The notes below the pieces were generated by a model. The model was not told the origin of the DNA, searched no databases, and saw nothing but the letters and a program-made list of their open reading frames with translations. From contig JBKBQA010000001.1 in assembly GCA_046292765.1 (NCBI GenBank), positions 759,094 to 823,093 on the forward strand: a stretch of 64,000 bases of DNA, written 5' to 3'. The stretch comes from PGZG01 sp046292765. Its GTDB lineage: Bacteria; Pseudomonadota; Gammaproteobacteria; Pseudomonadales; Alcanivoracaceae. This document shows positions 20,179-29,712 of this stretch, piece by piece; position 1 is the stretch's first letter; each line of letters begins with the position of its first letter. Position numbers and translations under genes: made by a program.

Positions 20179-22398
20179 ATGAGGTTGTCCGGCGCGCGCG
20201 TTGCCTGTCTGCTGTTTGTTCTGCCTGTCCCGTTGCAGGCCTTCGATTTCGATGGTCCGGCACCGGAACGCGATCAGGTGCCGGTGGTGCTGACACCGGC
20301 CCGACTGAGTCAGCCCCAGTCTCAGGTGCCAGCCAGTGTCACCGTGATTGACCGCGAGCTGATCAAGGCCACGGGTGCCCGCGAGATATACCAGTTGTTG
20401 CAGCTGGTGCCGGGCATGAGCGCCATCAAGGTCGACGGCAATGTCCCGACGGTGAGTTATCACGGCACCCAGTCCCGCGATGTGCGACGCATGCTGGTGA
20501 TGATTGACGGCCGCTCGCAGTACCTGCCGGGGCTGGCGAGGGTGTTATGGAATGACTTCCCGATCGAAATCGAGGACATCGAGCGCATCGAAGTGACGCG
20601 TGGACCAGCGTCCGCAGCCTATGGCGCCAACGCCTTCCAGGGCGTGATCAACATCATTACGCGTCACCCGCAGGATGTGGCTGCTGATACCGTTGCCGTG
20701 CGTGCGGGCAATAATGGTGTTCAGGATTGGCGTGTCACCTCATCGGGCGGCCGCGACGGGCTGACGACCCGCTTTACCGTGGCATCCCGCGATGACGATG
20801 GTTATACCGAACCGTTTCGCGGTGAGCCGCGACGTGATCGCAAATCGGTGCAGACCGTCAATCTTCGTACCCATGTCGAGCTGAACGAGCGTGATGGGCT
20901 GGAGTTTATGCTGGGGGGGTCACGCCGCCAGCTTGAGATTCCCACCGTTCGGTCAGACTTCGACGACGTTACGGATTTTACTTCCTTGCCGGAGAATCTT
21001 TCTGAGGAAGCCTTTGCGCAGGTTCGTTGGCAACGGCAGGTATCCGACACACACCAGCTCAAGGTGCAGGCCTATACCCAGCACAAGAGTACCCGCGACG
21101 ACTTCAGTGGCTGCTTCAAGTTGCCACTCAGGCTTGTGCCTCCCGCGCTGCTGCCCTTGGTGGAGCCGACACTCGGCTTGCCGGAAGCCGGAGCGCTGCT
21201 GTTCAGCCGGGAGCTGCGCGACCTGTTCGAGGCGGCGGGTCGAGATGATACGCAGATGTTCGAGGATTTGTTGACGGCGATGCTGATGGGACCTGGCACG
21301 CCGGAGCAGACTGCCGCCTTGTCACGATTGAACACCCTGATCAGCAGCAACGCTGGCGGCCTCTGCGCGCAGGTGTCGCCCAACATCGTCGAGCGTCGTC
21401 ATGATCTGGAGTTTGAGAATGTATTCCAGATTGATCAACGCACAAGGCTGATGCTGGGCGCCAACCTGCGGCTTGATCAGGGCGACTCGGACACCTTTGT
21501 GACTGAAGATGTCGACAATCTCAGCACCCGGGTGTTCGGCAATCTGGAGATCCATCTGGCCGATCCGCTGCTGTTCAATCTCGGCGGCTATTGGGAGCGG
21601 GATCAGCTCAATGGCACCTATTTCAGTCCGCGTGTGGCGCTGATCTATCAGTTCTTGCCCAGTCAAAGTTTGCGCGCAGTCTATGCCGAGTCGTTGCGCA
21701 CCATGGACATCTACGAAAAGCGCGCCAACATTCACGTGCGACCGGCCAATCTGGCGGGTGCCTATGGTAATGACCCTCTGGCCCTGCTGGGGTGGGATGA
21801 CCCGGAGTTCTTTGCCACCCAGGAATCGGACGCCAGCTTGCGCCCGGAGCGGATCGTGTCGCGGGAACTGGGCTATTTTGCCAGAGTCGGAACGCTGGAG
21901 TGGGATGTGCGACTGTTCGACGAACGTCTGACGGAGCTGGTCAGCGGGCCGCTCAATGCCACCCGGTTTTCCCCGGATAACGACGGCCGCGTCCGTATTC
22001 GCGGAGCAGAGGTGCAGATTGGCTGGCGCCCGCATCCAAGGCATCTGCTGCGGGCGACCGGCGCGCGGGTAGATACCGAGGCGTATCATCCGGAAGGCAA
22101 CCGCCTGTCCCGTCTCGAAGAGGCGCTGGCGGCAGAGACCCTGCTGAGCGCGCTCTGGCGCTACGACATCAATGAGCGCTGGATGCTGGCATCGAACTGG
22201 TACACCGCCGATGGCTGGAGTCAGGGCCGTTACGAGCGAGCGGATATCCATCTCTCACGGCGTATTCGCGCACGACGAGCGACGTTTGAGGTCAGTGCCG
22301 TGGTACAGCATCTGCTGACAGATAATCCGGTGGTCAGGAACAACAATCTTTACAAGGAGGACAGCTTGTACTGGCTGTCGGGATCAGTATCGTTCTAG
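20179..22398 (+). CDS. TonB-dependent outer-membrane receptor
   Basis: Outer-membrane beta-barrel receptor, 739 residues from the ATG at 20179, which has a GGGGGGAAGG site directly upstream. A signal peptide ends at about residue 21 (VPLQA). The plug domain (about 35-155) has SVTVIDRELIKATGAREIYQ-type sequence, RMLVMIDGRSQYLPG and the plug end IERIEVTRGPASAAYGANAF. The barrel fills the rest and ends in the phenylalanine of SGSVSF. Two genes follow at 10 nt and a 4-nt overlap: a periplasmic binding-type protein and a hybrid kinase. The ligand is unknown; the plug resembles siderophore/cobalamin-type receptors, but nothing fixes the substrate. Confidence 0.9.
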   Translation: MRLSGARVACLLFVLPVPLQAFDFDGPAPERDQVPVVLTPARLSQPQSQVPASVTVIDRELIKATGAREIYQLLQLVPGMSAIKVDGNVPTVSYHGTQSRDVRRMLVMIDGRSQYLPGLARVLWNDFPIEIEDIERIEVTRGPASAAYGANAFQGVINIITRHPQDVAADTVAVRAGNNGVQDWRVTSSGGRDGLTTRFTVASRDDDGYTEPFRGEPRRDRKSVQTVNLRTHVELNERDGLEFMLGGSRRQLEIPTVRSDFDDVTDFTSLPENLSEEAFAQVRWQRQVSDTHQLKVQAYTQHKSTRDDFSGCFKLPLRLVPPALLPLVEPTLGLPEAGALLFSRELRDLFEAAGRDDTQMFEDLLTAMLMGPGTPEQTAALSRLNTLISSNAGGLCAQVSPNIVERRHDLEFENVFQIDQRTRLMLGANLRLDQGDSDTFVTEDVDNLSTRVFGNLEIHLADPLLFNLGGYWERDQLNGTYFSPRVALIYQFLPSQSLRAVYAESLRTMDIYEKRANIHVRPANLAGAYGNDPLALLGWDDPEFFATQESDASLRPERIVSRELGYFARVGTLEWDVRLFDERLTELVSGPLNATRFSPDNDGRVRIRGAEVQIGWRPHPRHLLRATGARVDTEAYHPEGNRLSRLEEALAAETLLSALWRYDINERWMLASNWYTADGWSQGRYERADIHLSRRIRARRATFEVSAVVQHLLTDNPVVRNNNLYKEDSLYWLSGSVSF

Positions 22399-22408
22399 GA
22401 CGCAGTGA

Positions 22409-23263
22409 ATGAAGCAGGGATGGCGTTTCGGTGTGGGCCTTGTGCTCCTCTGGCTGGCAGTTGCCGGCCGGGCCGAAACATTGCCTCATTTACTGGTGAT
22501 GGGTCCTGACAATGACGCAACGGCCCGCTTTCATCAGCTTCTGGATGCCCGGATTGGCAACCGCTACCAACTTGTCCGCGCCGCCGGTGATACCGCGCCG
22601 GTGCTGACTATCGCGCTAGGCACTGAATCCTTTGAGCGTGCCATAACCGCGTCGGCGCCGGTACTCGGGGTGCATATTCCGCGATCGCGAATTGATGCGG
22701 CCATCGCCTCGGGATGCCGCTGCACTGGCGTTTATCGGGAAGTGCCTGTCAATGTCCAGATGCAGGTGGTGCGGGAATTGCTGCCCGGGGCGCGGCGTGT
22801 TGGCATTCTCGTGTCACCGGATAATGCCTCCCTCCTGTCAGGGCTGCGCGACCCGGATATGCTGTTTGAGGTGCGAGAGGTTGCCCGGGTGGAGGACCTG
22901 CCATTGGTGCTAGCCGGGTTATTGCCGAGAGTGGACGTGTTGTTGGCCTTGCCAGATGTACGTATCTACGGCGCGGATACCGCCCGGCTCATTCTGCTCG
23001 CCAGCTATCGTCAGCATACCCCCGTGATCGGGCCAGATGAATCCTTTGTCCGTGCCGGAAGTCTGGCGTCCGCCCATCCCTCGCTGGATGGACTTGTCGA
23101 TGCTGTTGCCACGATGCTGGCGCAACCCGACGTCCCGGATACACTTCCGCCACCACGTTATGCGGCACCTTCCCTCAGCATCAATCCCCATGTGGCCCGA
23201 AGTTATGGCGTTGTTGCGCCAGACACTGCGGCCATTGAAAAGCGTTTGGAGAGCGTGCGATGA
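22409..23263 (+). CDS. periplasmic ABC substrate-binding-like protein
   Basis: 284 residues with a cleavable signal peptide ending near AVAGRA (about residue 23). The fold pattern resembles the ABC_sub_bind family: LLPGARRVGILVSPDNASL in the middle and a later segment containing TPVIGPDESFVRAGSLAS. No permease or ATPase gene accompanies it. It overlaps the following sensor kinase by 4 nt, so it may present a ligand to the kinase rather than to a transporter. The role is inference; the periplasmic location is well supported. Confidence 0.7.
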   Translation: MKQGWRFGVGLVLLWLAVAGRAETLPHLLVMGPDNDATARFHQLLDARIGNRYQLVRAAGDTAPVLTIALGTESFERAITASAPVLGVHIPRSRIDAAIASGCRCTGVYREVPVNVQMQVVRELLPGARRVGILVSPDNASLLSGLRDPDMLFEVREVARVEDLPLVLAGLLPRVDVLLALPDVRIYGADTARLILLASYRQHTPVIGPDESFVRAGSLASAHPSLDGLVDAVATMLAQPDVPDTLPPPRYAAPSLSINPHVARSYGVVAPDTAAIEKRLESVR

Positions 23264-25170
23264 CATTTTCCGGCAGCATCGTGCGACAGTTGCGCTGGCT
23301 TGGTGTGGCACCGGCTTTGTTGATGCTGGCCATGCTGCTGATGGCACTGACCTGGCAGCGTTTTGATGACGCGGATGAAGAACTGAACAGTCGTGGTCTT
23401 TTCATGAGTCGCTATCTGGCCGCAGCGGCCGAGTATGGCGTCGTCTCTGGCAGCGAGGATGAGCTCGACCAGCAGGCGCGGCTGGCACTGCAGCAGGTGG
23501 ATGTCCGAGGGGTGATTTTCAGGGACATTGATGGCGATATTCTGCTAGCGCGTTACTCCCACGATATGGTGCGGCCCTATGATCCTTCGATACGTCGGTT
23601 CAGGGCAGTGATCTATCGCCAGCCAGTCCTCTCGGCAAGTCCGTTTGATCCATTACCTGTGCTGGTTAACGGTGCGCCTGAGCGGCTCGGGCATGTGGAG
23701 CTGTTACTGTCATCGTCTCCACTGGCCGCCCGTCAGCGCGAGATTCTGCTGGCCACGCTGATGCCGGCCATTATTGCCATGCTGGCTGGTTTGGGCATTG
23801 CCTCCCGAATGGCAGGTCGATTGTCCCGACCGATATCGGATCTTTCCCGATTGGTTCAGCAAATTCGCGCCGGAGACTATCAGGTACGCGGCGTGCATCC
23901 GCTACGTGGCGAGCTTGGAGCATTACAGGGTGATATCAACCAGCTTGCTGCGGAGCTTGAGCGTTCCCGTCAAGAGCAGGAGCGCGCCATGGACGCTTTG
24001 CGGGAGGCGAGGCAGCGGGCGGAGGGGGCCAGTCAGGCAAAGAGTGAGTTTCTTGCCATGATGAGTCATGAGCTGCGCACACCCATGAACGGTGTGATGG
24101 GGATGCTGCAGTTGCTCGATACCGAGCGTCTCGACAGCAGTCAGCGAGAGTACGCCCGGGCGGCACTGGACTCCACCGCACACCTCCTGGATGTCATTAA
24201 CGATATTCTCGATTTTTCCAGAGTCGAAAGCGGCCGACTTGAGCTCGAATACCTTTACTTCTCTCTCAGCGAGCTGGTTGACAATTGCGTTGCCAATTTT
24301 CGCTATCTGGCCAGTCAGAAGGGACTGGTATTGCACGTGAATGGACTCGCCGACATCGCAGATATGCAGGTCTGTGCAGATCCGACCCGGCTGCGTCAGA
24401 TTCTCACCAATCTGATCAGCAATGCGGTCAAGTTTACCGAGCGCGGTGAAATTCGTGTCAGTGTCGTCGTGACCGATGAACGGCAGGACAGGGTCGCGCT
24501 GACAATGACGGTATCGGATACCGGAATCGGCATTCCCAAAGATAAGTTGCCGATGTTGTTTGATGCTTTTTCTCAGGTCGACAGCTCAACCACCCGTCGT
24601 TTCGGCGGAACCGGGCTGGGGCTGGCAATCGCCCAGCGACTGACCCGGCTGTTGGGAGGGGTGCTGGAGGTGGAAAGCGATCCGGGGCAGGGCACCCGAT
24701 TCCGCGCCCGGTTTGTCTTCCCGATGCGACGAGGTGGCGACGTCGTGTCGCTACAGGACGATGATGGTGCCTTCCCGCATCTGCACGGCAATGTGCTGCT
24801 GGTGGAGGACAACGAGGTTAACCGCATGGTGGCGGAGCACATGCTGACGGCGGCCGGCGCCCGGGTTTCCTGTGCTGCGAATGGCGAGGAGGCATTGCGC
24901 CTGTTGGCGCGACAGCGATTTGACGCAGTGCTGATGGATATCCAGATGCCGGTGATGGATGGCATGGAGGCAGTGCGTCGCTATCGTGAGCACGAAAGGA
25001 TCAAGGGCAGCGAGCGCTTGCCGGTGATTGCGCTGACGGCCAATGCGCTGGCGGGAGAGCGGGAGCGTTGTCTGGCAGCGGGTATGGATGACTATCTGGC
25101 CAAGCCTTTCCAGCGCCGTAAATTGATCAGTCTGTTGTCCCGCTATCTGGGCGAATCGTCACGGTCGTAA
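23260..25170 (+). CDS. hybrid sensor histidine kinase/response regulator
   Basis: 636 residues. Membrane helices lie at about 14-33 and 168-190 and bracket a periplasmic sensor region of some 130 residues. They are followed by HAMP (190-240), a HisKA domain with H270 in MSHELRTPMNG, an HATPase_c domain (DTGIGIPKDKLP, GGTGLGLAIAQRL) and a receiver with D560 in VLMDIQMPVMDGM. No Hpt domain is present, so a separate phosphotransfer protein would be needed. It overlaps the upstream binding-protein gene by 4 nt. Its 3' end overlaps convergent xseA by 44 bp. Confidence 0.93.
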   Translation: MTFSGSIVRQLRWLGVAPALLMLAMLLMALTWQRFDDADEELNSRGLFMSRYLAAAAEYGVVSGSEDELDQQARLALQQVDVRGVIFRDIDGDILLARYSHDMVRPYDPSIRRFRAVIYRQPVLSASPFDPLPVLVNGAPERLGHVELLLSSSPLAARQREILLATLMPAIIAMLAGLGIASRMAGRLSRPISDLSRLVQQIRAGDYQVRGVHPLRGELGALQGDINQLAAELERSRQEQERAMDALREARQRAEGASQAKSEFLAMMSHELRTPMNGVMGMLQLLDTERLDSSQREYARAALDSTAHLLDVINDILDFSRVESGRLELEYLYFSLSELVDNCVANFRYLASQKGLVLHVNGLADIADMQVCADPTRLRQILTNLISNAVKFTERGEIRVSVVVTDERQDRVALTMTVSDTGIGIPKDKLPMLFDAFSQVDSSTTRRFGGTGLGLAIAQRLTRLLGGVLEVESDPGQGTRFRARFVFPMRRGGDVVSLQDDDGAFPHLHGNVLLVEDNEVNRMVAEHMLTAAGARVSCAANGEEALRLLARQRFDAVLMDIQMPVMDGMEAVRRYREHERIKGSERLPVIALTANALAGERERCLAAGMDDYLAKPFQRRKLISLLSRYLGESSRS

Positions 25171-26500
25171 CGGTGCTGGCTACATCGCCATCACGGAGCC
25201 GGGTGGTGAGGACATCGCCTGACTTGATGTCAGATGCCGAGCGCAGTGCAGTCCTGTCACGGAAAGTGATGCTGTAGCCTCTACCCAGTACGGCCAGCGG
25301 GCTCACGGCGTGAAGACGATGGCCGAGCTGGGTCAGGTCACGCTGGCGATCCCGGATCTGCCGTGGCAACGGCAGTGGCAGCCGCCGGATCAGTCCGTTC
25401 AGGCGCTGCTCAGTGAGTGCCAGCAATGAGCGCGGGTCGCGGCTGCCCAGACGTCGTTGCAATTGCTGCAGTCGCTGCTCGGGCAGTGCCAGGCGCTGCT
25501 GTAACTGGCGCCGCATGCGGCCCTCCAGCTCGTCCAGTTGTTGCGCAGCCTGTTGCAGCCGCTGCTCCGGGCGGCCAAGACGCTTTTCCAGCCAGCCTAG
25601 CCGCTCCTGTTCCCGTTGCAGCCGGTGCTGCATCCTCACGGCCAGACGTCGGCCCAGGGAGCCAAGGCGCTGGCTGACAGCGGCCAGATCCGGGCTGACC
25701 AGCTCAGCGGCCGCCGACGGGGTCGGCGCGCGCAAATCGGCAACGTAGTCGGTCAGGGCCACATCGACTTCGTGGCCCACCGCCGACACTATCGGAATGG
25801 CCGAGGCGGCCACGTCGCGGGCGAGCTGCTCATCGTTGAAAGCCCAGAGATCCTCAAGCGAGCCACCCCCACGGGCAAGGATCAGCACATCGCACTCGTT
25901 GCGCCGGTTGGCCAGCGCCAGTGCCGCCCGCAGCTGGGCCGGCGCATCGCGGCCCTGAACCGCTGTCGGATAGATCAATACCGGCATTTGCGGGCAGCGC
26001 CGTGCCAACACGTGAAGGATGTCGCGGAGCGCCGCGCCGGTGGCCGAGGTAATCACCCCGATCTGCTGTGGAAAGGCGGGCAAAGGACGTTTGCGGTCTT
26101 CGTCGAACAGGCCCTCTGCCCGCAGCTTCTCCCTGAGCCGCTCGAATTCCCGCCGCAGCCGGCCCTCGCCGGCCTCTTCCATGTGCTCAATCACCAGCTG
26201 GTAGTTGCCCCGCGGCACATACAGTGTCACCCGCGCCCGGACCAGCACCTGCATGCCGTCGCGCGGGGCGAACCGCAGCAGCTGGGCGCGATTGCGGAAC
26301 ATGGCAGCGCTAACCTGGGCGCGGTCATCCTTGAGGCTGAAGTAGAGGTGGCCGGAGGCCGGGCGCGACAGATTGGACAGCTCGCCCTCGATCCAGAGCA
26401 GGGGGAAGCTGCCTTCCAGCAGGCCCTGGGCTTCCAGATTCAGGCGGCTGACAGTCCAGATACGACGTTCGTCGGGGGCGGGATTCAGGTCCGGGTTCAT
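25127..26500 (-). CDS. xseA: exodeoxyribonuclease VII large subunit
   Basis: Catalytic subunit of the single-strand-specific exonuclease. 457 residues from the ATG at 26500 (MNPDLNPAPDERRIWTVSRL); the frame stays open further upstream only through non-coding leader. An OB-fold N-terminus with GELSNLSRPASGHLYFSLKD and the core motif ILARGGGSLEDLWAFNDE are intact. The second half is a long Arg/Gln/Leu coiled coil, usual for XseA. Divergent from guaB, as in many gammaproteobacteria. Confidence 0.95.
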   Translation of the reverse strand: MNPDLNPAPDERRIWTVSRLNLEAQGLLEGSFPLLWIEGELSNLSRPASGHLYFSLKDDRAQVSAAMFRNRAQLLRFAPRDGMQVLVRARVTLYVPRGNYQLVIEHMEEAGEGRLRREFERLREKLRAEGLFDEDRKRPLPAFPQQIGVITSATGAALRDILHVLARRCPQMPVLIYPTAVQGRDAPAQLRAALALANRRNECDVLILARGGGSLEDLWAFNDEQLARDVAASAIPIVSAVGHEVDVALTDYVADLRAPTPSAAAELVSPDLAAVSQRLGSLGRRLAVRMQHRLQREQERLGWLEKRLGRPEQRLQQAAQQLDELEGRMRRQLQQRLALPEQRLQQLQRRLGSRDPRSLLALTEQRLNGLIRRLPLPLPRQIRDRQRDLTQLGHRLHAVSPLAVLGRGYSITFRDRTALRSASDIKSGDVLTTRLRDGDVASTVTTVTIRPDSGTTD

Positions 26501-26535
26501 GGGCCGGAGGGTAGCACCCGATGGGGGCCGTCGCC

Positions 26536-26541
26536 TATAAT
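26536..26541 (+). promoter_or_regulatory. -10 element of guaB promoter with C-rich discriminator
   Basis: Consensus TATAAT followed by CCCCGCC, 35 bases before the guaB ATG. No clear -35. G/C-rich discriminators at guaB promoters are associated with growth-rate and stringent control in E. coli; the same reading here is inference. Confidence 0.55.
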
Positions 26542-26576
26542 CCCCGCCTTGATTTTCCACCCCCCGACGGTGCCCC

Positions 26577-28046
26577 ATGCTCAGAATTGTGCAAGAAGCA
26601 CTGACTTTTGATGACGTTCTGCTGATTCCTGCCCACTCGGAAGTCCTGCCCAAGGATGTCTCACTCAAGTCACGCCTGACCCGTTCCATCGCCATCAACG
26701 TGCCGCTGGTGTCCGCCGCCATGGACACGGTGACTGAACATCGTCTGGCCATCGGTATGGCTCAGGAAGGCGGTATCGGCATTCTGCACAAGAACATGGA
26801 AGCGGAAGACCAGGCCCGTCATGTGCGCCTGGTGAAGAAGTACGAGAGCGGCGTGGTCAAGGATCCGATCACTGTCGGCCCGGATACCACCGTGGCAGAG
26901 CTGCTGCGCATCACCAATGCCCACGACATCTCCGGCGTACCGGTGGTAAAGGGCGATGAGGTGTTGGGTATTGTGACAAGCCGTGATACCCGTTTTGTTA
27001 CCGAGTTCAGCCAACCGGTGTCCGCCATCATGACCGGCAAGGATCGTCTGGTCACAGTTCGCGAAGGTGTACCCGCAGAGGAAGTGCGCGGATTACTGCA
27101 CCGTCACCGGATTGAGAAAGTGATTGTGGTGAACGACAAGGGTGAGCTGCGTGGCCTGATTACCGTCAAGGATATCGAGAAGGCGGCCAAGTATCCGAAT
27201 GCCTGCAAGGATTCTCAGGGCCGGTTGCGAGTGGGTGCTGCGGTGGGCACCGGCGCCGGTACCGAAGAGCGCGTAGAAATGCTGGTGGATGCCGGCGTCG
27301 ATGTGATCGTGGTGGATACGGCCCACGGTCACAGTCAGGGCGTGATTGACCGGGTGCGCTGGATCAAGAAGCATTTCCCGCAGGTGCAGGTCATCGGTGG
27401 CAACATCGCCACCGGCGAAGCGGCCCGTGCGCTGGCGGATGCTGGCGCGGACGCCGTAAAAGTGGGCATCGGCCCGGGCTCCATCTGCACCACCCGCATT
27501 GTCGCCGGTATCGGTGTGCCGCAGATCACCGCCATTTCCGATGTCGCCGAAGCGCTACTGAAGTATGACATTCCGCTGATCGCCGATGGTGGCATTCGTT
27601 TCTCTGGCGATATTTCCAAGGCCATTGCGGCCGGCGCCAGCGCCATTATGGTCGGCTCGCTGCTGGCGGGTACCGAAGAAGCGCCGGGCGAGGTCGAGCT
27701 GTATCAGGGCGGTTATTACAAGGCTTACCGTGGAATGGGATCGCTCGGTGCCATGGCCGGCAAGACCGGCTCCAGCGATCGCTATTTTCAGGACAGTGCT
27801 GCCGGCGTGGAAAAGCTGGTGCCGGAAGGGATCGAAGGACGGGTGCCTTACAAAGGGCCGATGAGCGCCATCGTGCATCAGTTGATGGGCGGACTGCGTG
27901 CCTCCATGGGCTACACCGGCTGCAGGGACATTGACGAGATGCGCACCAAGCCGCAGTTCGTCAAGATTACCGGCGCCGGCATCAAGGAATCCCATGTCCA
28001 TGACGTCACCATTACCAAGGAAGCGCCGAATTACCCGATCGGCTGA
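26577..28046 (+). CDS. guaB: IMP dehydrogenase
   Basis: NAD-dependent oxidation of IMP to XMP, the committed step to GMP. 489 residues, normal length. Two CBS domains are inserted at about residues 93-205 (MTGKDRLVTVREGVPAEEV). The catalytic cysteine lies in GIGPGSICTTRIVAG and the flap contains the segment ending in GMGSLGAM. guaA follows after 91 nt, forming the usual guaBA unit. Confidence 0.98.
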   Translation: MLRIVQEALTFDDVLLIPAHSEVLPKDVSLKSRLTRSIAINVPLVSAAMDTVTEHRLAIGMAQEGGIGILHKNMEAEDQARHVRLVKKYESGVVKDPITVGPDTTVAELLRITNAHDISGVPVVKGDEVLGIVTSRDTRFVTEFSQPVSAIMTGKDRLVTVREGVPAEEVRGLLHRHRIEKVIVVNDKGELRGLITVKDIEKAAKYPNACKDSQGRLRVGAAVGTGAGTEERVEMLVDAGVDVIVVDTAHGHSQGVIDRVRWIKKHFPQVQVIGGNIATGEAARALADAGADAVKVGIGPGSICTTRIVAGIGVPQITAISDVAEALLKYDIPLIADGGIRFSGDISKAIAAGASAIMVGSLLAGTEEAPGEVELYQGGYYKAYRGMGSLGAMAGKTGSSDRYFQDSAAGVEKLVPEGIEGRVPYKGPMSAIVHQLMGGLRASMGYTGCRDIDEMRTKPQFVKITGAGIKESHVHDVTITKEAPNYPIG

Positions 28047-28137
28047 TCCGGTAATTTCATTGCTTACGCCATCGGCCGGTCATTCCGGCCGATTGAGTTT
28101 ATAACCGAGGCCACTGCGCCCGTAACGGAACCTTGCC

Positions 28138-29709
28138 ATGAAAGACATTCATGCCCAGCGCATCCTGATTCTGGATTTCGGCTCCCAGTACACTCAGTTG
28201 ATTGCCCGCCGTGTGCGCGAAATCGGCGTGTACTGTGAGATCCGCGCCTGGGATATGGATGAGGCAGAGATCCGCGCCTTTGCGCCGGCCGGCATTGTTC
28301 TCTCCGGCGGCCCGGAGACGGTGACGGCTGAATCCACGCCGCGGGCGCCGGCACGGGTCTTTGAGCAGGGTGTGCCAGTCCTAGGTATCTGTTATGGCAT
28401 GCAGGCGATGGCCGAGCAGCTCGGCGGCAAGGTTATCGCAGGAGAGAAGCACGAATTCGGTTACGCCCGAGTGCAGAAAGAGCAGGCCAATAGTCTTCTT
28501 GATGGCATTTCCGATCACGAAGAGCAGGGCAGGGATCATCTTGATGTCTGGATGAGTCATGGCGACCGAGTTGGCACCTTGCCTGCCGGCTTTGTTGCCA
28601 CCGCCAGCACCGAGTCCTGCCCGATCGCCGGCATGGCCAATGATCAGAGGCGCTTTTACGGCGTACAGTTCCATCCTGAAGTGACCCACACCCTGCAGGG
28701 TGGCCGCATGCTCGAGCGCTTTGTTCGCGATATCTGCGGCTGCGAAAAGCTGTGGACACCAGACAACATTATTGAAGACGCGATCGAGCAGATACGCGAG
28801 CTGGTCCGCGATGAAGAAGTCATCCTTGGCCTGTCCGGCGGCGTCGATTCCTCTGTTACCGCCGCGCTGTTGCACCGCGCAATCGGTGAGCAGCTCACTT
28901 GCGTGTTTGTCGACAATGGCCTGCTCCGTCACTGCGAAGGTGATCAGGTCATGGAGATGTTCGCGAAGAACATGGGCGTGAAGGTAATTCGCGTTGATGC
29001 TGAAGAGCAGTTCCTGTCCCGTCTTGCGGGCGAGGCGGACCCCGAGAAAAAGCGCAAGATTATCGGTAACACCTTTATCGACATTTTCGAAACCGAAGCG
29101 GCAAAGCTGGAAGACGCCCAATGGCTCGCCCAGGGCACTATCTATCCGGACGTGATCGAATCCGCCGCCAGCAAAACCGGCAAGGCCCACGTCATCAAGT
29201 CACATCACAATGTTGGTGGCTTGAAAGAAAACATGACCCTGAAACTGGTCGAGCCTCTGCGTGAGCTGTTCAAGGATGAGGTGCGCAAAATCGGCCTTGA
29301 GCTGGGTCTGCCCTATGATATGGTCTACCGCCACCCGTTCCCGGGTCCGGGTCTCGGCGTGCGGATTCTGGGTGAAGTGAGAAAGGATTACGCCGACACC
29401 CTGCGTCTGGCTGATGCAATCTTTATCGAGGAGCTGCATGGCGCCGGTTTGTACCATAAGACCAGCCAGGCGTTTGCCGTGTTCCTGCCGGTAAAGTCGG
29501 TGGGGGTGGTCGGCGATGCCCGTCGTTACGAGTACGTTGTGGCGCTTCGTGCGGTGGAAACCATCGACTTCATGACCGCTCGCTGGGCACATCTGCCGTA
29601 TGAGTTTCTGGAAAAGGTGTCGAGTCGGATCATCAACGAGATTCCGGGGATTTCTCGGGTGACCTACGATATTTCATCGAAGCCACCGGCCACGATTGAG
29701 TGGGAGTGA
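28138..29709 (+). CDS. guaA: GMP synthase (glutamine-hydrolysing)
   Basis: Amidates XMP to GMP. 523 residues: class I glutamine amidotransferase domain with the nucleophile in VLGICYGMQ, then the ATP pyrophosphatase loop LSGGVDSSVTAALL and the C-terminal dimerisation domain ending in SSKPPATIEWE. The 3' end of guaA is a known integration site for genomic islands, and the accessory region of this window starts 4 nt after the stop, although no integrase is visible. Confidence 0.98.
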   Translation: MKDIHAQRILILDFGSQYTQLIARRVREIGVYCEIRAWDMDEAEIRAFAPAGIVLSGGPETVTAESTPRAPARVFEQGVPVLGICYGMQAMAEQLGGKVIAGEKHEFGYARVQKEQANSLLDGISDHEEQGRDHLDVWMSHGDRVGTLPAGFVATASTESCPIAGMANDQRRFYGVQFHPEVTHTLQGGRMLERFVRDICGCEKLWTPDNIIEDAIEQIRELVRDEEVILGLSGGVDSSVTAALLHRAIGEQLTCVFVDNGLLRHCEGDQVMEMFAKNMGVKVIRVDAEEQFLSRLAGEADPEKKRKIIGNTFIDIFETEAAKLEDAQWLAQGTIYPDVIESAASKTGKAHVIKSHHNVGGLKENMTLKLVEPLRELFKDEVRKIGLELGLPYDMVYRHPFPGPGLGVRILGEVRKDYADTLRLADAIFIEELHGAGLYHKTSQAFAVFLPVKSVGVVGDARRYEYVVALRAVETIDFMTARWAHLPYEFLEKVSSRIINEIPGISRVTYDISSKPPATIEWE

Positions 29710-29712
29710 GCT

